From NCBI RefSeq assembly GCF_000764645.1, contig NZ_JRGK01000262.1:1-38794 (forward strand): 38,794 nucleotides of DNA, read 5' to 3'. The translations under genes and the position numbers were made by a program. Within the stretch, counting starts at the first letter, position 1. Each line of letters opens with the position of its first letter. The notes beneath the pieces are model-generated. The model did not search any database. It saw only the letters and a program-made list of their open reading frames with translations, and was not told the DNA's origin. Below, piece after piece: positions 31,824 to 38,794 of the stretch. The stretch comes from Aeromonas finlandensis. Lineage in GTDB: Bacteria; Pseudomonadota; Gammaproteobacteria; Enterobacterales; Aeromonadaceae.

Positions 31824-33152
31824 ATGAGAATTCTGATCATCGGTGGCGAAGCCGCCGGTATGAGTGCGGCGGCCAAGGCGCGCCGTCTGGCCAAAGATGC
31901 CGACATCGTGGTGTATGAAGCCTCCGAGGTGATCTCCTTCGGTGCCTGCGGCCTGCCCTACTTCGTCGGTGACGAGTTTCAGGAGCCCGGCTACATGGCC
32001 GAGTTCACCCCGGAGCAGTTCGCCGCCAAGGGGATCGAGGTCAAGATTGGCCATCGGGTGCTGAGCGTTGACGCGGCGGCCCAGACCCTGCAGGTAGAGC
32101 ATAACGGCGACACCTTCACCGATCGCTACGATCGGCTGATGATCGCCACCGGTGCTCGTGAAGTGATGCCCCCGATCCCCGGCTTGCAGCAAGAAGGGGT
32201 ATTCGGTCTGCGCCGGATGGCCGATGGACTGGCGCTGAAGGCGGCGGTGCAAGACAAGAACAATCGTCGCGCCGTGGTGATCGGTTCCGGTTTTATCGGG
32301 CTGGAGGTGGTCGAGGCCCTGGTCCATCAGGGCAAAGAGGTACGTCTCATCGAGCTGGCGGATCGGGTCATCCCCGATGCGTTTGATGGCGAGATCACCC
32401 AGCACATCGAAACCGAACTGCGCGCGCAGGGGGTCTCTCTCCATCTGGGTGAGCGAGTTGAAGCGCTGCTGGGGGATGGCCGGGTCACCGGCGTGCGAAC
32501 CAGCCAGGGCGAGTACGAAGCCGATATCGTGGTGGTCTGCACCGGGGTCAAGCCCAACACCGAGTTTCTGGCTGATACCGGCATCGAGCGGCTCGGCAAC
32601 GGCGCCATCAAGGTGGATCGTCAGGGACGCAGCTCGCTGGCCAACGTCTGGTCGGCCGGTGACTGTGCCAGCGTCTGGCACAGCGTGAAGCAGCAGCAGG
32701 TCTATGTGCCACTCGCCACCATCGCCAACAAGCTGGGCCGCATGGTGGGCGAGAACCTGGCGGGGGCCGAGCAGGAATTCCCGGGCACTTTGGGCTCTGC
32801 CGCGCTCAAGGTGCTGGGGCTGGAGGCGGGTCGTACCGGCCTCTCCGAGCAGGAGGCCAAGGCGATGGGCATCGACTATCGCACCGTGGTGATCAAGGAC
32901 AAATGCCACACCAACTACTGCCCGGGTCAGTCCGACATCCACGTCAAGCTGGTCTATGAGGCGGGCAGCAAGCGGCTGCTGGGCGGCCAGATCCTCGGTC
33001 GCAAGGGGGCGGTCCACCGCATCGACGCGCTGGCGGTGGCCATCACCATGGGGGTGACCACCGAACAGCTCGGTATGCTGGACTTTGCCTACGCGCCGCC
33101 CTTCTCCCGTACCTGGGATGCCCTGAACGTGGCGGGTAATGTCGCGAAGTAA
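31824..33152 (+). CDS. CoA-disulfide reductase / polysulfide reductase-like flavoprotein
   Basis: A 442-residue FAD- and NAD(P)H-dependent oxidoreductase. FAD motif: MRILIIGGEAAGMSAAAKAR. The single redox cysteine is C42 in ISFGACGLPYFVGDE, typical of CoA-disulfide reductases and NADH oxidases. NAD(P)H motif: RRAVVIGSGFIGLEVVEALV. FAD-binding: VWSAGDCASVW. The C-terminal dimer domain includes NYCPGQSDIHVKLVYEA. There is no fused rhodanese domain. GAGAGG supports the start. Beside cystine import and cysteine desulfidation, reduction of CoA-disulfide, persulfide or polysulfide is a sensible but unproven role. Confidence 0.87.
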   Translation: MRILIIGGEAAGMSAAAKARRLAKDADIVVYEASEVISFGACGLPYFVGDEFQEPGYMAEFTPEQFAAKGIEVKIGHRVLSVDAAAQTLQVEHNGDTFTDRYDRLMIATGAREVMPPIPGLQQEGVFGLRRMADGLALKAAVQDKNNRRAVVIGSGFIGLEVVEALVHQGKEVRLIELADRVIPDAFDGEITQHIETELRAQGVSLHLGERVEALLGDGRVTGVRTSQGEYEADIVVVCTGVKPNTEFLADTGIERLGNGAIKVDRQGRSSLANVWSAGDCASVWHSVKQQQVYVPLATIANKLGRMVGENLAGAEQEFPGTLGSAALKVLGLEAGRTGLSEQEAKAMGIDYRTVVIKDKCHTNYCPGQSDIHVKLVYEAGSKRLLGGQILGRKGAVHRIDALAVAITMGVTTEQLGMLDFAYAPPFSRTWDALNVAGNVAK

Positions 33153-33163
33153 CAGGGCAGTGA

Positions 33164-33188
33164 TGACGGCGCAGGGAGGGCGCCGTCA
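33164..33188 (+). terminator. Hairpin after the flavoprotein gene
   Basis: TGACGGCGC, 7-base loop, GCGCCGTCA; no T tract. Confidence 0.5.
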
Positions 33189-33248
33189 CGCCATGCCAGT
33201 TCTGCAGAGCAATCTGCGAGTAACTTCTGTGGCTAAAATTGCAGAGAT

Positions 33249-33280
33249 AAAAAAACCGATGCCTTGGCATCGGTTTTTTT
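33249..33280. terminator. Bidirectional terminator between the flavoprotein gene and bamD
   Basis: A run of A, CCGATGCC-TT-GGCATCGG, then seven T, between convergent genes. Confidence 0.92.
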
Positions 33281-33302
33281 GTTACCGGTTTATCCGTATC
33301 AC

Positions 33303-34058
33303 TCAGCCACGGCCGAGGCGGTTCTCCGGGTAGTTCTTGGCCAGCACTTCGCGGGCATGCTTGGCCAGCTGCGGCATCTTCAGGGTGTCGTAAGACTCGA
33401 CCATGATCTCCAGCGCCTTCTCGGTTTCGGCTGTGTCGGGATAGGTCTCGACAATCAGCTTGGCCCGGTTGGCGGCCGCGACCAGTGCATCACGCTTCAC
33501 GTAATACTCGGCCACGCTCAGGTCATATCTGGCCAGGCGATTCTTCAGGCCAATCATGCGGGCACGGGCATCGGCGGCATAGACGCTGTTGGGGTAGTTC
33601 TGCAGCAGGGTCTTGAAGTCCTGGAATGCCTGACGGGCATAAGCAGGGTCTTTGTCGTCCCGAGCGATACCAAAGAGGCTCTGGAAGAAGTTGTAATCCG
33701 CCGCCATGTTGGTCAGGCCGCGCATATAGAAGACGTAATCGATATTTTTATGCGCCGGATTGAGGCGGATAAAACGGTCGATATTGGCGATCGCCTGAGC
33801 GGTATCATCCTGCTTGTAGTAGGCATAGATGAGGTCAAGCTGCACCTGGTTGGAGTAAGCTCCGAACGGATAGCGAGAGTCCAAAGCCTCCAACAATTCA
33901 GTGGCTTGCACGTAGTTGCCCACGTCCAGTTTGAGGCGTGCTTTCTGGTACAGGGTCTCCGGCGGTTCGTCGGGTACCTTGGGTTTGGTGCTGGAACAGC
34001 CAGTGATCAGGGTAGCGACCAAGGCGAGCGACATCAGCAGGTGAGACTTCTTTCCCAT
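33303..34058 (-). CDS. bamD: Outer-membrane assembly lipoprotein BamD
   Basis: BamD is the essential lipoprotein of the BAM complex that inserts beta-barrel proteins into the outer membrane. From MGKKSHLLMSLALVATLITG it has 251 residues (E. coli 245), with the lipobox LITGC and lipidated Cys21. The tetratricopeptide-like repeats include YVQATELLEALDSRYPFGAY, QVQLDLIYAYYKQDD, IDYVFYMRGLTNMA and YDLSVAEYYVKRDALVAA. Starts at 34067 or 34076 are possible because no ribosome site is decisive. It is divergent from rluD, as in other gammaproteobacteria. Confidence 0.94.
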   Translation of the reverse strand: MGKKSHLLMSLALVATLITGCSSTKPKVPDEPPETLYQKARLKLDVGNYVQATELLEALDSRYPFGAYSNQVQLDLIYAYYKQDDTAQAIANIDRFIRLNPAHKNIDYVFYMRGLTNMAADYNFFQSLFGIARDDKDPAYARQAFQDFKTLLQNYPNSVYAADARARMIGLKNRLARYDLSVAEYYVKRDALVAAANRAKLIVETYPDTAETEKALEIMVESYDTLKMPQLAKHAREVLAKNYPENRLGRG

Positions 34059-34175
34059 CAACAACATCCGGTCCATTTCCACGAAATTGGCAAAGTATCC
34101 GTTATGCTTGGCTAAAAGAAAAGCTAGAATACCCGGATTATTTCGAATTGATACCCCCCGCTCAAGAGACCATAC

Positions 34176-35156
34176 ATGAGCCAGCATATTGAACTGACAG
34201 GCGAATTCCAGGATCACCAATTCGGGCAGCGACTCGACCAGGCCCTGGCCGAATTGTTTCCAGACTACTCCCGCACCCGCATCAAGGAGTGGATTTTACA
34301 GGACAGAGTGACCCTGGACGGTCAGGTTGCCAACACCCCGCGCGAGAAGATTCTGGCCGGGCAACAGGTGCATGTGAATGTCGAGCTGGAAGCCGATACC
34401 CGCTGGGATGCCCAGGAGATCGAGCTCAACATCGTTTATGAAGATGAACACATTCTGGTGATCGATAAACCGGCTGGACTGGTGGTTCACCCGGGCGCAG
34501 GCACGCCGGATGGCACCATCCTCAACGCCCTGCTGCACCGCTACCCCGGCATTGCCGAGGTGCCCCGTGCCGGTATCGTGCACCGTCTGGATAAAGACAC
34601 CACTGGCCTGATGGTGGTTGCCAAGACCGTACCCGCCCAGACCCATCTGGTGGAAGCGCTGCAGGCGCGCCAGATCACCCGTGAGTACGAAGCGATCGCC
34701 ATCGGTCACATGACCGCAGGTGGCACCGTCGATGCCCCCATCGGCCGTCACCCGACCCAGCGTACCCATATGGCCGTGGTGCCCAACGGTCGTCCTTCGG
34801 TGACCCACTACCGGGTGCACGAGAAGTTCCGTGGTCACACCCGTCTGCGTCTGCGTCTGGAAACCGGCCGTACCCACCAGATCCGTGTCCACATGGCCCA
34901 CATCAAACACCCGCTGGTGGGGGATCCCGCTTACGGTGGCCGTCTGCGCCTGCTGCGCAATGCGACGCCGGAGCTGACTCAGATGCTGCGCAGCTTCAAT
35001 CGTCAGGCACTGCACGCCACCATGCTGCAGTTGGCGCATCCCATCACGGGTGAAGTGATGCAGTGGCACTCCGAGACTCCGCAGGACATGGTGGAGCTGA
35101 TGGAAGTGTTGCGTGCTGATACCATCGCCAACCCGGATGATTTAGTCTGGAATTGA
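34176..35156 (+). CDS. rluD: 23S rRNA pseudouridine synthase RluD
   Basis: RluD makes pseudouridines 1911, 1915 and 1917 in helix 69 of 23S rRNA. The 326 residues equal the E. coli length. The N-terminal S4 domain reads QRLDQALAELFPDYSRTRIK. The catalytic motif is GIVHRLDKDTTGLMVVAKT with Asp139, then RLRLETGRTHQIRVHMAHI. It is divergent from bamD. A strong hairpin with T tract follows, just before pgeF. Confidence 0.96.
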   Translation: MSQHIELTGEFQDHQFGQRLDQALAELFPDYSRTRIKEWILQDRVTLDGQVANTPREKILAGQQVHVNVELEADTRWDAQEIELNIVYEDEHILVIDKPAGLVVHPGAGTPDGTILNALLHRYPGIAEVPRAGIVHRLDKDTTGLMVVAKTVPAQTHLVEALQARQITREYEAIAIGHMTAGGTVDAPIGRHPTQRTHMAVVPNGRPSVTHYRVHEKFRGHTRLRLRLETGRTHQIRVHMAHIKHPLVGDPAYGGRLRLLRNATPELTQMLRSFNRQALHATMLQLAHPITGEVMQWHSETPQDMVELMEVLRADTIANPDDLVWN

Positions 35157-35214
35157 TGCGCAAGACCGAGCTGCGACTGATCTTGCCGTAGCCCCGTCCT
35201 GAACCATCTTTGAA

Positions 35215-35256
35215 ACGGGGCTCCTTAACTGGCAACAGCTAAGGAGCCCCGTTTTT
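35215..35256 (+). terminator. Terminator between rluD and pgeF
   Basis: ACGGGGCTCCTTA (35215-35227), 12-base loop, TAAGGAGCCCCGT (35240-35252), then TTTTT. It ends only 27 bases before the pgeF ATG. Confidence 0.85.
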
Positions 35257-35282
35257 ATATGAATAAGCGAGAGGAGCCACAG

Positions 35283-36020
35283 ATGAAATGGATCGAACCC
35301 GACTGGCCAGCCCCGGCGCGCGTCAGGGCGTTGTCGACCACCCGGGATGGCGGCGTCAGTGAAGGGGTCTTTGCCGGCCTCAATCTGGGGGCCCATGTGG
35401 GGGATGAACCGGCGCGAGTCGAGGCCAACCGCGCTCGCTTGCAGCAGGCGGCCCGGATCCCCGGCACCCTCAACTGGCTCAATCAGGTGCACGGCACCGT
35501 GGTACATCCGGTCTGCAGTCATTATGAGCAGGCGCCGGATGCCGACGCGGCCTGCGCTCATGAGGCGGATCAGGCCTGCATCGTGATGACTGCCGACTGT
35601 CTGCCGGTGCTGTTCTGCGATCGGGCGGGCACTGTTGTCGCTGCCGCCCACGCTGGCTGGCGTGGACTGAAAGAGGGCGTGCTGGAAGCGAGTATCGCCG
35701 CCATGGGTTGCGAGCCGGGCGAGATCCTGGCCTGGCTTGGCCCGGCCATCGGTCCCACTGCGTTTGAAGTGGGTGGCGAGGTGCGCGAGGCCTTTATGGC
35801 GGAGCAGGCCGAAGCAGGCGCAGCGTTCGTGCCTTCGTCCAACGAGGGCAAATGGCTGGCGGATATCTACCAGCTGGCACGGCTGCGGCTGGCCCGCGCC
35901 GGGGTGAATGCGGTCTATGGCGGCGACCACTGTACCTTCAGCGATAGCGAGCAGTTTTACTCTTATCGCCGCGACGGCCAGACCGGCCGGATGGCCTCCC
36001 TCATCTGGTTGGCCCGCTAA
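35283..36020 (+). CDS. pgeF: Peptidoglycan editing factor PgeF (YfiH, laccase-domain family)
   Basis: The family hydrolyses mis-built UDP-MurNAc-L-Ser in peptidoglycan synthesis; some members also show purine nucleoside phosphorylase or oxidase activity. From MKWIEPDWPAPARVRALSTT it has 245 residues (E. coli 243). The metal-site motifs are LNQVHGTVV (His), MTADCLPVLF (Cys) and AAHAGWRGLKEG (His). The end is GDHCTFSDSEQFYSYRRDG. AGAGGAG lies 7 bases before the ATG. It follows rluD and precedes clpB, a conserved order. Confidence 0.94.
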   Translation: MKWIEPDWPAPARVRALSTTRDGGVSEGVFAGLNLGAHVGDEPARVEANRARLQQAARIPGTLNWLNQVHGTVVHPVCSHYEQAPDADAACAHEADQACIVMTADCLPVLFCDRAGTVVAAAHAGWRGLKEGVLEASIAAMGCEPGEILAWLGPAIGPTAFEVGGEVREAFMAEQAEAGAAFVPSSNEGKWLADIYQLARLRLARAGVNAVYGGDHCTFSDSEQFYSYRRDGQTGRMASLIWLAR

Positions 36021-36054
36021 GCGCCGGTTAAGTACCCACCAAGTAATACCCCGT

Positions 36055-36107
36055 CTCTCTCACGACCAAATCGCGTGAGAGAGGCGGGGAACCTGCCTTC
36101 TCCCCGC
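36055..36107 (+). terminator. Two hairpins downstream of pgeF
   Basis: CTCTCTCACG / CGTGAGAGAG (36055-36083) and GCGGGGA / TCCCCGC (36084-36107). The second is followed by TTTG only, so termination is likely but not textbook. Confidence 0.6.
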
Positions 36108-36135
36108 TTTGCAGAAAAAATAACCAGCCTTGGCC

Positions 36136-36163
36136 CTTGAAATAGCCAGTACGGGCCTCATCT
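36136..36163 (+). promoter_or_regulatory. Sigma-32 heat-shock promoter of clpB
   Basis: CTTGAAA (36136-36142), 13-bp spacer, CCTCATCT (36156-36163), against the consensus CTTGAAA-N13-14-CCCCATNT. It lies 64 bases before the clpB ATG. Confidence 0.85.
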
Positions 36164-36226
36164 TTCATCTCAGAAAGTTATGTTGTTTGCCGCGCAAGCG
36201 GCGTCCGTCTTGAAAGGGGGAGTGCA

Positions 36227-38794
36227 ATGCGCCTCGATCGCCTGACCAGCAAATTCCAAATCGCTATTTCCGATGCCCAGTCTTTGGCACTGGGTCGTGA
36301 CCACCAATTTATCGAACCCGTCCATCTGATGTCTGCCCTGCTCAACCAGGATGGCGGTTCCATTCGTCCACTGCTGACCCTGACCGGGATGGATATCAAC
36401 GCGCTGCGCTCCCGTCTCGGCGAGGAGCTGGATCGCCTGCCCAAGGTGAGCGGGGTTGAGGGGGACGTACAGCTCTCCAACGGCCTCGGTCGCCTGCTCA
36501 ACGTCTGCGACAAACTGGCCCAGCAGCGCAAGGATCAGTTCATCTCCTCCGAACTGTTCGTGTTGGCGGCCCTCGACGAGAAGGGCAACCTGGGCGAGCT
36601 GCTGCGTGCCCAGGGGCTGACCAAAGAGAAACTGGAAGCGGCCATCGACAAGGTGCGTGGCGGCAAGAAGGTGGAGGATGCCAACGCCGAGGAGAACCGT
36701 CAGGCGCTGGAGAAGTACACCATCGATCTGACCGAGCGGGCCGAGATCGGCAAACTCGACCCGGTGATCGGCCGTGATGACGAGATCCGCCGTACCATTC
36801 AGGTGCTGCAACGCCGCACCAAGAACAACCCCGTGCTGATCGGGGCTCCCGGTGTCGGCAAGACCGCCATCGTCGAGGGGCTGGCCCAGCGCATCATCAA
36901 CGGCGAAGTGCCGGAAGGGCTCAAGAACAAGCGGGTGCTGTCGCTGGACATGGGGGCGCTGGTGGCCGGTGCCAAATATCGCGGTGAGTTTGAAGAGCGG
37001 CTCAAAGCCGTGCTGAACGATCTGGCCAAGGAGGAGGGCAACGTCATCCTCTTTATCGACGAGCTGCACACCATGGTCGGCGCCGGTAAGGGCGAAGGGG
37101 CCATGGATGCGGGCAACATGCTCAAGCCTGCACTGGCCCGTGGCGACCTGCACTGCGTCGGTGCCACCACGCTGGATGAGTATCGTCAGTACATCGAGAA
37201 GGATGCCGCGCTGGAGCGCCGTTTCCAGAAGGTGCTGGTGGAGGAGCCGACAGTTGAAGATACCATCGCCATCCTGCGCGGCCTGAAAGAGCGTTACGAG
37301 CTGCACCATCATGTGCAGATCACCGACCCGGCGATTGTGGCGGCGGCCCAGCTGTCGCACCGCTACATTGCGGATCGCCAGCTGCCGGACAAGGCCATCG
37401 ACCTGATCGACGAGGCGGCGGCCAGCATCCGGCTGCAGATCGACTCCAAGCCGGAGGCGCTGGATCGCCTCGAGCGGCGCATCATCCAGCTCAAGCTGGA
37501 GCAGCAGGCGCTGATGAAAGAGGACGACGACGCCAGTCGCAAACGTCTGGATCTGATCAATCAGGAGATTGGCGAAAAGGATCGGGAATACAACGAGCTG
37601 GACGAAGTGTGGAAGGCCGAGAAGGCTGCTCTCGCCGGAACCCAGCACATCAAGGCCGCGCTGGAGCAGGCCCGTCAGGATCTCGACGTGGCCCGCCGCG
37701 CAGGCGACTTGGGCCGGATGTCCGAGCTGCAATATGGCCGCATCCCCGAGCTGGAGAAACAGCTGGATCTCGCCACTCAGGCCGAGATGCAGGAGACCAG
37801 CCTGCTGCGCAACCGGGTCACCGACGTGGAGATCGCCGACGTCTTGGCCCGCTGGACCGGTATTCCGGTGGCCCGCATGCTGGAAGGGGAGCGCGACAAG
37901 CTGCTGCGGATGGAAGAGCAGCTGCACAGCCGGGTGATTGGCCAGGAGGAAGCAGTTGAAGCGGTCTCCAACGCTATTCGCCGCTCCCGTGCCGGGCTTT
38001 CCGATCCGAACCGCCCCATCGGTTCCTTCCTGTTCCTCGGTCCGACCGGGGTGGGCAAGACCGAGCTGTGCAAGGCGTTGGCGGAGTTCCTGTTTGATAC
38101 CCAGGATGCCATGGTGCGGATCGACATGTCCGAGTTCATGGAGAAACACAGCGTGGCCCGTCTGGTGGGGGCGCCTCCCGGATATGTGGGTTACGAAGAG
38201 GGCGGTTATCTGACCGAGGCGGTACGCCGTCGCCCCTACTCGGTGATCCTGCTGGATGAAGTGGAGAAGGCGCACCCAGATGTGTTCAACATCCTGTTGC
38301 AGGTGCTCGATGATGGCCGCCTGACCGATGGTCAGGGTCGCACCGTCGATTTCCGCAACTCGGTGGTGATCATGACCTCCAACCTCGGGTCGGATCTGAT
38401 TCAGGAGCACCACTCCGAGAAGGATTACGACGAGATGAAAGCCATGCTGATGGATGTGCTGACCCGCAGTTTCCGACCGGAGTTTATCAACCGGATCGAC
38501 GAGACCGTGGTGTTCCACCCCCTCGGCGAGGATCACATCAAGTCCATCGCCCGCATCCAGCTCAAGAGCCTGATGGGCCGACTGGAGGCCCAGGGCTACG
38601 AGGTGGAGGTGACCGAAGCGCTGCTCGACAAGCTGGTGCACGCCGGGTTCGACCCCGTCTACGGGGCGCGGCCCCTCAAACGGGCGATCCAGCACAAGGT
38701 GGAGAACCCGCTGGCGCAGGCGCTGCTCTCCGGTCGCATCGTTCCGGGCAAAAAGCTGGTGTTGGGGGCCGACAGCAACGGTCTCACCATGACC
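36227..38794 (+). CDS. clpB: ClpB disaggregase (Hsp100), 3' end cut by the window
   Basis: ClpB is the hexameric AAA+ chaperone that pulls polypeptides from aggregates together with DnaK. The frame runs 856 codons to the edge with no stop; E. coli ClpB is 857 residues, so almost all is present. Order: N-domain ([20 protein letters not shown]); first AAA+ with Walker A GAPGVGKT and Walker [11 protein letters not shown]; the coiled-coil middle domain around [15 protein letters not shown]; second AAA+ with [21 protein letters not shown] and the pore loop [20 protein letters not shown] precedes the ATG. A sigma-32 promoter drives it. Confidence 0.97.
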   Translation, partial: MRLDRLTSKFQIAISDAQSLALGRDHQFIEPVHLMSALLNQDGGSIRPLLTLTGMDINALRSRLGEELDRLPKVSGVEGDVQLSNGLGRLLNVCDKLAQQRKDQFISSELFVLAALDEKGNLGELLRAQGLTKEKLEAAIDKVRGGKKVEDANAEENRQALEKYTIDLTERAEIGKLDPVIGRDDEIRRTIQVLQRRTKNNPVLIGAPGVGKTAIVEGLAQRIINGEVPEGLKNKRVLSLDMGALVAGAKYRGEFEERLKAVLNDLAKEEGNVILFIDELHTMVGAGKGEGAMDAGNMLKPALARGDLHCVGATTLDEYRQYIEKDAALERRFQKVLVEEPTVEDTIAILRGLKERYELHHHVQITDPAIVAAAQLSHRYIADRQLPDKAIDLIDEAAASIRLQIDSKPEALDRLERRIIQLKLEQQALMKEDDDASRKRLDLINQEIGEKDREYNELDEVWKAEKAALAGTQHIKAALEQARQDLDVARRAGDLGRMSELQYGRIPELEKQLDLATQAEMQETSLLRNRVTDVEIADVLARWTGIPVARMLEGERDKLLRMEEQLHSRVIGQEEAVEAVSNAIRRSRAGLSDPNRPIGSFLFLGPTGVGKTELCKALAEFLFDTQDAMVRIDMSEFMEKHSVARLVGAPPGYVGYEEGGYLTEAVRRRPYSVILLDEVEKAHPDVFNILLQVLDDGRLTDGQGRTVDFRNSVVIMTSNLGSDLIQEHHSEKDYDEMKAMLMDVLTRSFRPEFINRIDETVVFHPLGEDHIKSIARIQLKSLMGRLEAQGYEVEVTEALLDKLVHAGFDPVYGARPLKRAIQHKVENPLAQALLSGRIVPGKKLVLGADSNGLTMT

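Noticed and set aside
36170-38695. 841-codon minus-strand open frame opposite clpB
   Set aside because: It mirrors a clearly conserved AAA+ gene; long antisense frames are common in GC-rich DNA, and the translation is low-complexity and matches no family I know.
1-38794. CRISPR arrays, insertion sequences, rRNA genes, origins
   Set aside because: No regularly spaced direct repeats, transposase motifs, rRNA segments or DnaA-box clusters were seen on either strand.

Overview
The window reads as a chromosomal segment of a gammaproteobacterium, most likely Aeromonas. GC-rich coding DNA, the cytochrome c4 / yihI / DUF2489 / hemN order, an arcABC arginine deiminase operon next to argR and pyrBI, and near-E. 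coli versions of yqhD, pntAB, rluD, pgeF and clpB all fit. This assignment is inferred from gene order and protein likeness, with no database search. I see no insertion sequence, integrase, phage gene, CRISPR array or replication origin.

Left end (1-5.8 kb): the tail of a cytochrome c4 gene is followed by yihI, a DUF2489 gene and hemN. This cluster is bracketed by two convergent, GGA-rich RNA genes of the CsrB/CsrC type, which sequester the regulator CsrA. Both carry the same upstream box, of the kind bound by the GacA/UvrY/VarA response regulator. Next come an orphan ParA-type ATPase with a small partner gene, a small secreted protein, and a possible 57-residue Cys-motif protein.

Carbamoyl-phosphate region (5.9-14.1 kb): arcA, arcC, arcB and a YfcC-family transporter form the arginine deiminase operon, preceded by a short leader ORF with tandem rare arginine codons that ends two bases before arcA. 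The arginine repressor gene argR converges on it. Then comes pyrBI (aspartate transcarbamoylase) with a clear pyrL-type UTP-sensing attenuator. Catabolic production and pyrimidine use of carbamoyl phosphate are thus side by side. A ParB-like small protein and tRNA-Trp follow.

Middle (14.5-24.3 kb): a LysR regulator divergent from a glyoxalase-fold enzyme; a chemoreceptor with a sigma-28-like promoter; a four-gene operon (DUF969, DUF979, pyroglutamyl peptidase, gamma-glutamylcyclotransferase-like) that looks like a 5-oxoproline / pyroglutamyl-peptide module; and an AraC regulator plus lipocalin operon divergent from the aldehyde reductase yqhD.

Right end (24.3-38.8 kb): pntAB transhydrogenase, a periplasmic solute-binding protein, and a cysteine module (CyuA-type cysteine desulfidase, TcyP cystine importer, CoA-disulfide-reductase-like flavoprotein). 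Conserved housekeeping genes follow: bamD, divergent from rluD-pgeF, then clpB with a good sigma-32 promoter. clpB runs off the end essentially complete.
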